From the NCBI GenBank assembly GCA_018398765.1, contig JAHBMJ010004607.1, forward strand, positions 13,010-77,009: a DNA stretch of 64,000 bases, given 5' to 3'. The stretch comes from Chromera velia (lineage: Eukaryota > Sar > Chromeraceae). Below the pieces are notes generated by a model. The model had not been told where the DNA came from. It did no database searches and was given only the letters and a program-made list of their open reading frames with translations. The position numbers and the translations under genes are program-made. The first letter of the stretch is position 1. Each line of letters begins with the position of its first letter. This document shows positions 46,301 through 56,057 of this stretch, in pieces.

Positions 46301-46421
46301 ATTGTGTAGTCTCCTTATTTCACTCTGAGCCCAACCCTTATGGCGCCTTATGGTTGCAGGAACGACGAGGAGACAGGAAAGAAGGAGAAGAAGGAGAAGA
46401 CTTAGAGAGAAGCATCTGTGA
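42293..46421 (+). CDS. Possible four-exon gene for a very small acidic-then-basic protein
   Basis: Four short exons join in frame: 42293-42370 (ATG; donor GTCAGC), 43106-43138 (TGCAG acceptor, donor GTAAGT), 45246-45273 (TGCAG acceptor, donor GTATAG) and 46360-46421 (TTGCAG acceptor, ending in TGA). The product would be about 65 residues: an acidic N-terminus (MDDSDEEASSEALFSQ), a nuclear-localisation-like SSKKRK, then EPKYHQRLRG and an Arg-rich tail ending LREKHL. Such composition is common in nucleolar or RNA-binding proteins, but I do not recognise the family. Phases 0, 0 and 1 agree at every junction, which is the main support. Introns are unusually long for the exon size and carry two minisatellites. 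An upstream exon may exist, since an AG lies just before 42278. Confidence 0.35.
43307..43400 (+). repeat. (GA)n/(CAAG)n/(GAAA)n microsatellite
   Basis: GA repeats, then CAAG, then GAAA tetranucleotides, in an AT-rich intron of the putative small-protein gene. Confidence 0.85.
44061..44432 (+). repeat. Degenerate minisatellite, unit about 40 bp (GGAAGGCAATCGG...GCCGAAATT)
   Basis: Eight or nine imperfect copies of a unit with the core AGGAAGGCCGAAATTGGGAA then GGCAATCGGGC. Unit length varies. The long minus-strand frame across it (Leu/Pro/Phe-rich) is an artefact of the repeat. Confidence 0.8.
45920..46335 (+). repeat. Minisatellite, unit about 41-45 bp, each unit ending in a pseudo splice acceptor
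   Basis: About nine tandem copies of CAGTCTCCTTATTTCACTYT plus GAGCTCACCTTCCTGATTGCG. Every unit has a pyrimidine run and a GCAG or TAG-like end. The array lies 25 bp upstream of the TTGCAG acceptor at 46359, inside the last intron of the putative small-protein gene. Confidence 0.85.
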
Positions 46422-46859
46422 GTAGTCTTCATTTTGTCAGTTTGCTTTCGCAACTCTTTTTGCCAATATTATATCGCTGTACAGTACTGCGAGTGAAGAG
46501 AAGGAAGAGGAGTAGAAGAAAAGAAAAGATGGACACTGAGTCTCAGGATCGAACTCAATGCGATTTCTATGTTTGCAGAGACTCATTAATTCACAATGAA
46601 GGCATAAAACGTAGAAAGGGAGGAGAGGGAGGGCTGTTGAGAAGGGCAGACTCTTCTGTGGATTGGAACTTTTCATGTCTTCTTACTATATTTTTCTTCT
46701 AACACCCAATTTATTTGAAGATACCAAACTTAGTTCTTTGGCTATCTGTCAGTCAGATGATCAGTATTTCTTTATACCAAGCTTTACACTCAAGATGCAT
46801 GTATGGATTCGGTTGTCACTGAGCATCTATACTGGAAACCACCTATACTAGAAAACTAG

Positions 46860-47830
46860 CAGTACTAAAACTACTAATTCAATATTTGAATTATGGGTAG
46901 ACTCACATGCTAGGGACCTATACCTTAGCTTTCAGGCTAAAAAACGTACGTGCCTTATAAAAGTGCTCTATTAAATTTTTTGTGGGTTTTACTGGGGAAA
47001 ATATTGGTAATAAATAAACCCTACCATACAGTAGGGTAACTACTAGGGTTAAGATTAGGATTCTGATAATTTTTGAAAATTACTGGTCACTGGTATAGCT
47101 TGAGTAAGTACTTTAATAACTATAAAGAGTTAGAAGCTTATGTTTTGCATATAACTTTAAAAAAAATTCAAAATTGTTACCCTACAAGAACCTGAGACTA
47201 GACCTGGGCCTGACAATTTAAACAGGACTCCAACTTTGATACAGGAGTTTAGAGCGATTTAAAGAGGACCCTACATTAAATGATTGATGGTATAATCGAG
47301 CGAAATAGGAGCCCATTTGATGACCATAATCCTAGCCATAATCCAGGCTATTTTAGCCTTAGTAATAAAGTTTAGTACATTTATTCTTCCACTCCAATGG
47401 TTTGAATCCGTTTGATCAATCTGGTTTTTCTCATTGGTTCAAAGAGGGTGTCAGGAATGAAAGGACTTCGATCCTAGACATGAGAGGTTAGCCTACAACG
47501 CTCGATCTGCACGCTGCAGCCTAGGCTGCAGCCTGCAGGTTTCCGAGGTATCTACCTCTAAAGCGCCCTCTCAACGGTGCAAGTTGAGGCCCGGCAGTGG
47601 ACCGCGGGGTGACCCGAAGCATAAATCCTATCCTATCCTATCCTAAATCGTCCAGCTAATCAATTTACTAGCTACGTGAAAGTATTGTTTAACATACAGA
47701 TTGAGAATCTTGCTAGGATTCTTGACGCCAAGTCTTTATGGAATCGTGAAAGTGAGAAGTTCACTAAGAACACGTGCGATGCTTAAAACACATTCTCCTT
47801 TCCCGGCTTGACGTCGGATGACGTACGTTG
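46860..47830. other. AT-rich spacer with one repeat-tailed segment
   Basis: No gene is visible. A perfect 20-bp palindrome (GCTGCAGCCTAGGCTGCAGC) lies at 47513-47532, and an (ATCCT)n tail at about 47624-47645 ends a GC-richer segment (about 47440-47645) that may be a retroposed element. Confidence 0.5.
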
Positions 47831-47833
47831 GCG

Positions 47834-49465
47834 CTAGCGTTGGGTTCGTACACATGCTGTGACTCCCCAAGCTTTGTTATCTACCTCAAGCTTTTGAAAA
47901 CCCACCCGCTGCAGACGAGCCATGACGCCTGTGTACAGACGCCCCGAGGCCCGGGACTGGGGGTCACCGATGTAGTGGAACAACGCGCCATCTGACGAGT
48001 GCAATATTCTTCGCAACTCTGCATAAAACTCCTCTGAATAAAGCGACCCCCCCATTTCCTCTGACTTTTGGAGAGATACAGAGGGGGGATCGTGAATCAC
48101 GTGCGAGAAGGAACCTGACGGGAGACTTCGAACTACTGTTGCCGCATCCCCCTCAAGGCGACTCAGCCCCGTCTCCTCCTTTCCCCCAAATAATTCGGAA
48201 CTCCAAGGGTTACGACGCTGCACCTCCACAACCGCTGGATCGAATTCCACCGTCACCACGCCTTCTTCCCCCCTCTTCCCTCCTCCCACTTTAGAAGCTG
48301 CACAAATCGCTGTATAACCCAAACCTGTGCAGGTGTCAAGAACACGCGAACCCCCCCGGAGAGGCCGTATGTTCTCAACGGCCGCAATCTTCGCCTCGGT
48401 GTCTTCCCGAGGCCCCACCATTTCTTCCGAGTGCCTCTTGCCCATGGACACTCTGTGCATTGGGAATCCCCCCACGGTCATGGAGGGCCACTCAGTCGAG
48501 GGAGACCCTGGAGGAGGCATCACCAAAGAGGCGATTCTGTTCGTCTTCTCGGACAAAAACGAAATTTTGGACGGGGACGGGTCGCCACCCTGTGTGCTTC
48601 TGTCGAGAGCAAAACAGCAATACTGCTTCTTTTTCATTGCTGTGCGACAAATGTCTTCCAGAGCCTCTAGAGAACAGAGCATCACCCCTGGCGGCATATC
48701 GGGAAAGCGAATTCCATCCGCCGTCACTTCAAGAAAAGGGACGCGAGACCGCCCCAGATCGAGAGAGATGCAGTCTTTGTACACTCCGGGCCCCTTGTCG
48801 CGGAAGCGCTTCACTATGACGGCAGCCTCGCGGTAACTGATCACACCTGCAGAAAACAGCAGACATTACACATCACTCTAGGCTCTGATACTTGCAAGTC
48901 TGTCAAAAGATGCTGGCTCTCTTTTCTTGCAAGCAGTCTCCCCTTTCATGCTTGAACATCTGTCTTGAATTCCTTTTTTTCCACAACCACACACGGAGAA
49001 ACACCGTCTGTTCGCAACCTCTCTTTCCCGCGTAGACGGGGTCAGTCATTCTCCCACGAAGCTGCCGTGTCCAAAATGTAATATAAATTTTCAGGCAATC
49101 ATTGTCTCTCTTGCAGTCCCGGTCCACTCACCTGCCGTCTCCGGGTCTGCACACGGTCTCGCTGCAACCACAGGAGGCTCCCCGCCCTCCTGAAGTTTCA
49201 AGTTCTCCCGTTGTCTCTCCAGCTCCAATCGAGAGAGACGCATGGGAAAGTGCCGGATGGCGGGAAACGTCTGACCGTTGAGGAATGCACACGTCTTGGT
49301 TGCGTAGGATGGGGAGCTCGAGAGCACTACAAGTTGGAGAAGAAAAAAAAGAGACAGAGACGGCAACAGTCGACACAGCCGTCTCCTGGGCGGATGGAAA
49401 TTGAAACTCGAAGTGAGGCTATGCACAGAGGTCTGCATCTCGCTTGTAACGGTTCTTATGCCCAT
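47834..49465 (-). CDS. SAM-dependent methyltransferase, COG2521-like, with bipartite leader
   Basis: Two exons on the minus strand, 49465-49132 and 48846-47834, join in phase 1 (donor GTGAGT, acceptor CTGCAG), about 448 residues. The C-terminal half has a class I methyltransferase fold: motif I VLDTCTGLGYTA at about 280-291, the acidic VVTVEFDP strand, NPWSSELF, the IHDPPS catalytic-type motif near 362 and LYSEEFYAELRRIL. That exact set (NPWS, HDPP, LYSxEFY, HYxGxP) is what I know from the predicted archaeal/plant methyltransferase family COG2521; the substrate is unknown. The N-terminal 110 residues include a hydrophobic signal-peptide core (LLPSLSLFFLLQLVVL) and a Ser/Lys/Arg-containing stretch, as in proteins sent to complex plastids. 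The start is the first ATG before the hydrophobic core. Confidence 0.85.
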
Positions 49466-50207
49466 GTCGGTCGAGAAAGACCTCCCCAACACCCAAACTA
49501 GCCCCTAAAACGTGCTGTGAGCTGAGCTTCGGTTTGCACGTCCGGCAGAGACACAACGAAGTACGTAGAGGGAATTCTCCTACACAGCCGCTTGGGATCG
49601 CCGTCTCGCGGGGGGTTTCAGGCTGAAGACCGATGCACTGTAAGCTGCTTCTGTAGCTGGACTATATGAACAAATGGATGTGTTCGTTGATCAGCGTGTC
49701 AGAGCCTCCGAGGCGATAGAGTCCGCGTATGTCCGCATGATGGATGATCGGTGCAGTCGGCTTCGCGAGGCGCGCTCGTGCGCGGCAATTTCAACCTATA
49801 GCAGAATTTTTTGTCACGCAAGCCCCGATTTCAATGTCTCACATACGCGAGAATTAAGTGTCTCGCAAGCATTCTCGAACTGTATCGGCCTTTTCTTCTC
49901 TCTCAACATTCAGAATGAGAGTCACGCATTTCGACGTCTAAAACACTGCTTGAGTGTGCTTCTGCTTGTCAGATTGGAGTAGATTGGAGATCCCTTCTGT
50001 GCATATGAATTAAGGCCGTTAAAGCTGGTGAGCCACCACTTAGGCTCTGGCCAACCACAGGGCATGACATGCAATGTTGGTTTGTTAACCTAGCGTATTG
50101 ATTCATTAACACATGGTAACACAAACTCACTCAAATTTGGCTCTACACTCTTCAACCGCCCTCATGCCCGCCAGAGGCTGGAATGACGATATAAGAGCAA
50201 TTATCTC
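49466..50207. other. No gene recognised
   Basis: Upstream flank of the methyltransferase gene. A + strand frame of 102 codons (49674-49982) has no domain or splice context. Probably promoter and spacer. Confidence 0.45.
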
Positions 50208-50465
50208 TCAGACTTTCTTCTCATTCTCCCCCACTCCTCTACCAGTCGAGGCAGCCACCCACTGCACAATTTCCACCCATTTCTCAATGGGCGCGCGCTC
50301 TCTAGCGCGCTCTTTTATTCTGCTGATGATTCTGTCAAGCTTCTGTCTTTCTCTCTCTGTGAGCGCACATTCCATAAGCAGGAGGATCTCATCACAAACC
50401 TTTCTGCCAGAGCAAGCAGAGCAGGTCTTCTCTAGCTCCCCCCGCTGCACATAACCACCCGTCAT
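50208..50465 (-). CDS. Small charged protein or terminal exon, unrecognised
   Basis: An 85-codon frame with ATG at 50465 and TGA at 50208. It has a CSACSGRKVC cluster and then amphipathic helices (ERERQKLDRIISRIKERARE; PIEKWVEIVQWVAAST). Composition is protein-like, unlike the flanks. It could be a small gene or the last exon of a longer minus-strand gene that begins near 52.6 kb. I recognise no family. Confidence 0.35.
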   Translation of the reverse strand: MTGGYVQRGELEKTCSACSGRKVCDEILLLMECALTERERQKLDRIISRIKERARERAPIEKWVEIVQWVAASTGRGVGENEKKV

Positions 50466-51585
50466 CGCTCTCAGAAGAGCTAGGGTGGATGTTTGCAGAA
50501 GATTTATTAATAAGAAGACGAGGGGATAGCATGCGTATGTGCAGATCGTTTCCTGTGTCTGATGGACGTAACTGCCATTTCCTTTCTATTAGAAGGAGTA
50601 TGGAGAGCCTCTTTCTAGAAGGGTTCTCTCTTTGAAAATCAGTGAGGGCAGCACGGAGATGGAAGATTCTGTCTCTATTCTTGCTGCCTTCTTGTCTTCT
50701 AGCCCATTCACCAAGCCATTGATTCGTTTGGATCTTACGACACGTCTCCTTTCATTTATATTTCCCCTTTTTTTTTAGTTTTTCTTGGCGTGGCTCATCT
50801 GTGTCTGCCAGGAGAGAATTGTCAAGGGGCACAGCCACACGCTTAATGAAAAGGAACACAAGAACCAGCGATGCACGCCTCCCATACAGCCGTGGGTAAG
50901 GCGCTAAGGGTTTGTACTCAGTATATATACCTATGACCAGATACTACATATATGGGTTAGACACTTGTACATAGATAAGGTATATAGTAAAAAGGTTATT
51001 TTTAGCTCAAAGCCAGTATTTTAAGAGAGAAACTCTCTCTGTATGAGCTTCTAACTCCTTTTGGTTCAAATTTAAAGTTATAAGCTTTTTGATTTTGATT
51101 GATTGATTGATTGATATGTTCCACTCAAGGGCCTTCCCGCTATAATGTCTATCTGTCACCAGAGCTAGCAGCAAGCTTGCAAACTTCTGTCATAAAAATT
51201 AGACACTCATCAGTTGAACATTCTGGACACTGCATACAAGCCAGTGTTCAGTAGTGTCCAGTTTATAACTACTATGTTGAGGCTATATAATGAATAAAAA
51301 CACAAGAAACAAGAATCAATGGTTAATTTATTTAAATATGAGCTTCTAATTATTTTAGATTGAAAAGTTATAACAGATTGTTTATGCATGACCATGGACT
51401 ACCAGGAGTTAGGCTCCGATGGCTATAGTCATTCATTCATTCATTCATTCATTATCATACACAGTACGGTAACCGTTAGGAGTAATGATAGTAGGATGGT
51501 TAGCGACCGCCCGGGTTACCAATTTCATGGTTACGGTAGTAGTTTTTAGTACCATAACCATGGTAGTGGTAGTATTGCCGTATGC

Positions 51586-52010
51586 CAGGGGTGAGTGGGG
51601 TGCTTTTTGCCCCCCTAAAGCGGTGCATTTCCACAAAAAACTCGTTCTCATAATTGGTAAGGAGTTAGAAGCTGAAACTTTATGTAAGAAGACGTTATAA
51701 CGATAGAAAAAGAACTATAGAACTTTCTAGAAACATAAGCTGCCATACAAATTTTTTAATTTTGAGGCCATTTTTTAACGGTTTTAAATAGTAAAAAAAA
51801 GGTATAAAACTTATAAAATTTGTATGGCAGCCTATGTTTCTAGAAATGATATAAAAAATCTGTTTGATAGTTCTTTTTCTATCGTTATAACGTCTTCTTA
51901 CATAAAGTTTCAGCTTCTAACTCCTTACCAATTATGAGAACGAGTTTTTTGCGGAAAAGCGCCGGTCTTCTATGTAGAGGGGGGGGCAAAAAGCACCCCA
52001 CTCACCCCCG
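51586..52010. mobile_element. Foldback MITE (GGGGTGAGTGGGGTGC ends, GTATGC target duplication)
   Basis: The 425-bp element is almost wholly an inverted repeat: arms of about 175 bp (51586-51760 and 51830-52010) match with few differences around a short AT-rich loop. Termini are CAGGGGTGAGTGGGG and the complement of CGGGGGTGAGTGGGG, followed by CTTTTTGCCCCCC on both sides. An exact GTATGC flanks both ends (51580-51585, 52011-52016). There is no coding capacity. The transcript would form a long hairpin. Confidence 0.85.
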
Positions 52011-52349
52011 GTATGCAACATATTTTTCCTAATACTAGTGAACTTTAAACCTGTTTTATCTAGTTTTACCATCAAATCTACAATTAACAGAGGCTACAGA
52101 GTAAACACCATTGTTACATCAATGTTGCTAAACTCTTAGATCTGAGATAATAATCAGAATATCAGAAATCTTACTCTATCACTATAAATGATGACATTAT
52201 GTCATGATTATGATACTGTAGTACCATGCCAATTGTTTAACTGTGCGATGAAACATATCATGAATGCGAGCTCACTTAGTGAGGCCTGCCAGTGACATAC
52301 TGATTGATTGATTGATCCAGCGGACTCCAACGAAAATGTGACCTTGGGG

Positions 52350-52618
52350 GGTGATTGGGGGGGAGGTGTGTCGCTGCCTCCCCACCCAGACTTCGGCCGG
52401 TCAACCCTAAATGAACGTGTGGTTTGCCTCTTCCAGCCGGGGGGGAAATACAGAATTAAAAAAAAAAGAATGAAGAGAGGAATAAAAGAAAAAAGATCGA
52501 AGTCTCGAGGGGTGAGGGCAGCCTCAACATAGTCGGGACGGCTTGCAATGCCATTCCTGAGCCTTTGTGCCAAAAGGTCAGCAATTAACTCAGTTCTCAG
52601 CTGAGCCGGCTTAGCCAT
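52350..52618 (-). CDS. Possible first exons of an unrecognised minus-strand gene
   Basis: From ATG at 52618 the minus strand encodes a helical start (MAKPAQLRTELIADLLAQRL, then RNGIASRPDYVEAAL) followed by a T-rich, intron-like run and a second protein-like segment (GWKRQTTRSFRVDRPKSGWG). The splice sites between them are not clear. It may connect to the small frame at 50208-50465, with the foldback element in the intron. This is a weak call. Confidence 0.2.
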
Positions 52619-52979
52619 GATGGCCGACTGAGAGGGGAGAGAGAAGAAAGGAAAAACTTCACTGCACTGCGTTTCACAACAAGACAAGAAACCCGAAAAT
52701 TACTAGACACAGTGAACAGTAAACCAGGAAGAAGTGGACCACCTAGGTGGACCACTCAGTCTTGTTTCCTAGTTTCCCATATACAGTGAGAAAGCACTGA
52801 TCACTGCCGAACTGCAGCCTTTGTCAATTGTCCATCTGCTCTGACAGGGGATAGAAGAGAAATGATTTCATAATTTTGACCACAACTAAGGTTGACTTTC
52901 GTTTAAAAATTGATTTTCGAAAGTTGAAACGGATTTGAAGGAGACGGATTTTTTTTCAATCTATGTGTCGCGCTTTTTT

Positions 52980-53130
52980 TGTATCCTTTGCCAGGGTCTT
53001 AGCCCGAACTACCATGGTAGTGGTAAGGGCCCTTGGGCCCCCAAGTTACCGCCCCATGGTTACCAAAGTGATGGTAACTCGCCGCCTCCCCAAAGGGCCC
53101 GGTAGTAACTCCTAACCGTACTGTGTACAT
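52980..53130. repeat. Dispersed repeat, inverted relative to 51465-51585
   Basis: The block ends ...AACTCCTAACCGTACTGTGTAC. Its reverse complement resembles 51465-51585 (ACAGTACGGT...GTTAGGAGT, then CATGGTTACGG- and ACCATGGTAGTGG-type words). The two copies lie about 1.5 kb apart on opposite strands. The foldback element sits at the inner edge of the first. Confidence 0.5.
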
Positions 53131-53354
53131 TATCAAAAAACGTTTCACATTTCAACTCCAACGTCAGACACTGACGTTGATGGACATCGATAGACGTCTG
53201 ATACTTAATGTCTGCTAATGTCTAAAAACGGACACCAGACGTAAATTTTGCTAACACCTTCGTAGGTCAGTGTCCGACACCAGTGTTACTGACAGTGTCC
53301 GATTTCTGTGACCAAAGTTCTAAGGGGGAGTTCTATAACATTTATTACGACCCT

Positions 53355-53589
53355 CGTAGCATTGTGATGGGCGCCCCAGTCAGGAATCCATGCAGTGCGC
53401 GCATTACGAGCGTAGTGGAGAATATGCATTAATGATTAGAAAGCATGCATGCGGAAGTAAAGCTTTATGCAGAAATAGCAGTCTCTGTAGGGAAAGTAGA
53501 GTAGAAGTGAAGACTCATGTATAACAGTATTTACCCTATATGAACTAAGAGGAGATCTCTTAAGACGGTAGGAGCCTAGCTTCCCTACG
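53355..53589 (+). repeat. 5' LTR
   Basis: 235 bp, beginning CGTAGCATTGTGATGGGCG and ending CTAGCTTCCCTACG. It differs from the 3' LTR at 10 positions (95.7% identical by my count), all transitions, with no indel. Termini are CGTAG/CTACG and not the usual TG/CA. Confidence 0.92.
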
Positions 53590-53607
53590 TGGAAGCAAAG
53601 CTTTAAA
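53590..53607 (+). promoter_or_regulatory. Primer-binding site (tRNA-primed)
   Basis: TGGAAGCAAAGCTTTAAA begins exactly at the LTR edge. TGG pairs with the universal tRNA 3' CCA, so the predicted primer tRNA ends GCTTTGCTTCCA. The identity of that tRNA is not known from this window. Confidence 0.7.
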
Positions 53608-54019
53608 TCGATCCAGGGAGGGAGGTAGAGTTCGAGAGTGGGACTTGCGTCCCTTATTTGAACCGTCTTCAGTACGTGTAACGCACCTTCAGTCAAGTGT
53701 GCGCAGACGTGCTTTCTTTCTGTTGAGATGATGAGGAGAGAAGGGAAAGAAAAAGGAAATGTGGCAGGCCTCCTCAAGATCGTGCTTCTCATCGTTGAGA
53801 AAATTCTGTTGGAAATATCTGGAGAGACTCAGTGTTTCTCTGGAACAACACTGTTGGAGCACAACAGAGCCGAGGAGGATTCCGAAGGGGCTGTGGCCCG
53901 ACTTTTAGAGAGACTTCATCCTCTGCCTTCAGGAGAAAAACTGGCAGGCATAGAGGGGGTGAATGAAGAGAAAGGAAGAAAGAAAAGAAAGACAAGACGT
54001 GGGCAGCGCTAGGGCCTGA

Positions 54020-54440
54020 CACTTATATTGGGTTACAGGTTTCAACACCCCCTATATATAAGGGTATACCCCCCTGTAATGTTACCCTTACTTCAAAAGT
54101 GGTCCCAATCAATCAATCTCATCAGGTTATGTCTAAAAATATTGAAAACATCTTCTGTTGATTGAGGTTACATGAGAAACTGATGAAAAACGATGTGTCC
54201 CTTTCACTTTATAGCCAAACCCCTTGTAACCTTATAACCTGTAACCTAAAATGACCCTCTTCAAAAGTGATGTAACCTTCGTCTACATGTATTTTAAAGT
54301 GTTTTTGAAGTGATTTGAAGAGTTTTTGAAAGTTGACTTTTTGGTCGGTTACGGACCTCAAGACCGCCTGTAACCTTGTAACCTATAACCTTGCAAGGGA
54401 ACATATATAATAAGAGGTGTAACCTCATGTAACCACATAA
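54020..54440 (+). repeat. Region reiterating TGTAACC/CTTATAACC words
   Basis: At least a dozen copies of GTAACC-like heptamers (CTTGTAACC, CTATAACC, CCTGTAACC) at irregular spacing inside the LTR element, between the primer-binding site and the long open frame. This has no coding potential. It could be a structured RNA leader or packaging region of the element. Confidence 0.5.
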
Positions 54441-54560
54441 GCTATACAGTAAAAGTGATTGATTTCGAAGTAACTCAATATGCCGGACCTCCGGCTTGTG
54501 TGAAAAGCTCGTCCAAATGTTTTTTGGTTCATTTTTTATGTTATTTTTGCACTTGTAACC

Positions 54561-54571
54561 CTATATAAGCC
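54561..54571 (+). promoter_or_regulatory. TATA-like box upstream of the element's open frame
   Basis: CCCTATATAAGCCC lies about 70 bp before the ATG at 54636, a spacing that would allow an internal promoter. A similar CCCCTATATATAAGGG is at about 54048. Function is inferred only from the sequence. Confidence 0.3.
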
Positions 54572-54635
54572 CAAGAGTGCCCCTCCCTAGGGGTGGCGAT
54601 TTTCAATTACGCAATGGAATCAACGCCAGGCTGCC

Positions 54636-56057
54636 ATGTCTGCAACGATGGTTGATCCGGAGAGGGAGCCTGGTCAAGAAGAGTTCCCTTTGACCCCTGT
54701 GCCCCTGAAGAGTGAGTTGGGTCGAGATTCGACCATGGGTGAGGAGGAGTCTGGTTTTGCGTCACCAGATGGTTCCGATTGTACTCACCACGAGACGCAT
54801 GTGTCTGCCCCCGTTGCTTCCATCGGTACTTTCGCTTCAGTCAGCGCAGCAAAAGCAAAAAAAGTAGAAGTAGAAGGCCAACAGAGCCCCCAAGTGGTTA
54901 AAGGAGAGAGAGAGTCTGTCACTACAGAGATGCAGGCCCTCATTGCCTCTCTCTGCACGCTTGACGATGAAGTACGCCATCGCCTCACCGAGAGGTCAGA
55001 CCCGACTTGTTGTTCCGTTGAGAACGGACCCGAAGAGATGAATGGGGAGAGGCCACTCCCTATGCGAACTAAATGTCTGGGAAGAGAAGCGAATGAAGGT
55101 GAAGAAGAGAGAAAGGCGGTCGATGACGTTGATGAGATTTCTTTCGACGCATCTGTGCAGCGATCATTGGAGAAACATCCAGATAGCAGCATTCCTTGCA
55201 GTGAGCAGAAAATGAATGTGTGTAAGGGAGAAATTGAGTTGCAAATTGCCATTTTGTCTGCTCCTCTACCTGCCCATGAGAGCGGAGACGGCGTTACAGA
55301 AGTGGCCCGACAGACTGGGTGTGAAACTGAAGAGAGGGAGGAGGATGGAGCAATGCAAAGTCACTTTCAGCAGCCTGCCATGTCATCCGTCTCCCTTCCC
55401 AATTCAGGATCTGAACAAAAGCGCCCCACTGATGCAGCAGTAGCAAAAGCAGTAGCCGAGTTGTACAAATCCCAGGAGACGTATGATCAAGCGTACATGG
55501 ACTTCACTCAGTTGCAGTTACAACTCCAGACTCTCTGTCTACAAAAGATTGAACCGCCTGCTCAAGTACTGCAGGTTCTGCATCAACTAGAACAGTAGCT
55601 CCAACAGCAGCAAGAGCATCTCGTAAATCAGAAGCGACGGGTTGACATCTTTGTCGACTTGCAGACTGAAGCCCAGATGCCACAACGAGCAGCAGCAGTC
55701 ACGAAGCACCAGTCGCAGCTCTCAAAGACTCCCGCCCACAAATCCAATGGAGAGAAGAGGATTGAGCTTCAAGAAGAGAAGTTAAAAGCACAGATTGCTC
55801 GATGACAGGAGTAGCGGAGATCTGAAAATGAAAAAGTAGAGCAAGCAGCTGCCCGCCTGTGTGAACAAGAGGAGTGGGAGGCCAGTGAGGCAGCCAGGCT
55901 TCATAAAGAGAAGCACAGGGAGTACTGGCACGAAATTTGTCGTCGCCTTAAGGCGGGTTGTTCTGCCGAAGAGCTGGATGACGTGCCGCATCCAGATGCT
56001 CCAATCACGAGGAGATTTGGGACGTCACGGAAGCCTAGCATTCCAACGAGTCAGTGA
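54636..56057 (+). pseudogene. Element ORF (candidate gag-like), interrupted by three stops
   Basis: From ATG at 54636 one reading frame runs to TGA at 56055-56057 (473 codons), broken by TAG at 55596, TGA at 55803 and TAG at 55812. The first intact part is 320 residues: acidic and Ser/Glu-rich, with a helical Gln-rich end (YDQAYMDFTQLQLQLQTLCL). The rest is coiled-coil-like (EQAAARLCEQEEWEASEAAR) and ends in a Pro/Arg stretch. No zinc knuckle or enzyme motif is visible, so gag-like is inferred from its place between primer-binding site and polypurine tract. Each stop is one C-to-T change from a Gln or Arg codon. The first stop could also be a readthrough site. Confidence 0.6.

Noticed and set aside
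44061-46335. CRISPR-like spaced repeats
   Set aside because: Both arrays are direct tandem minisatellites with no unique spacers, in an intron-containing eukaryotic genome.
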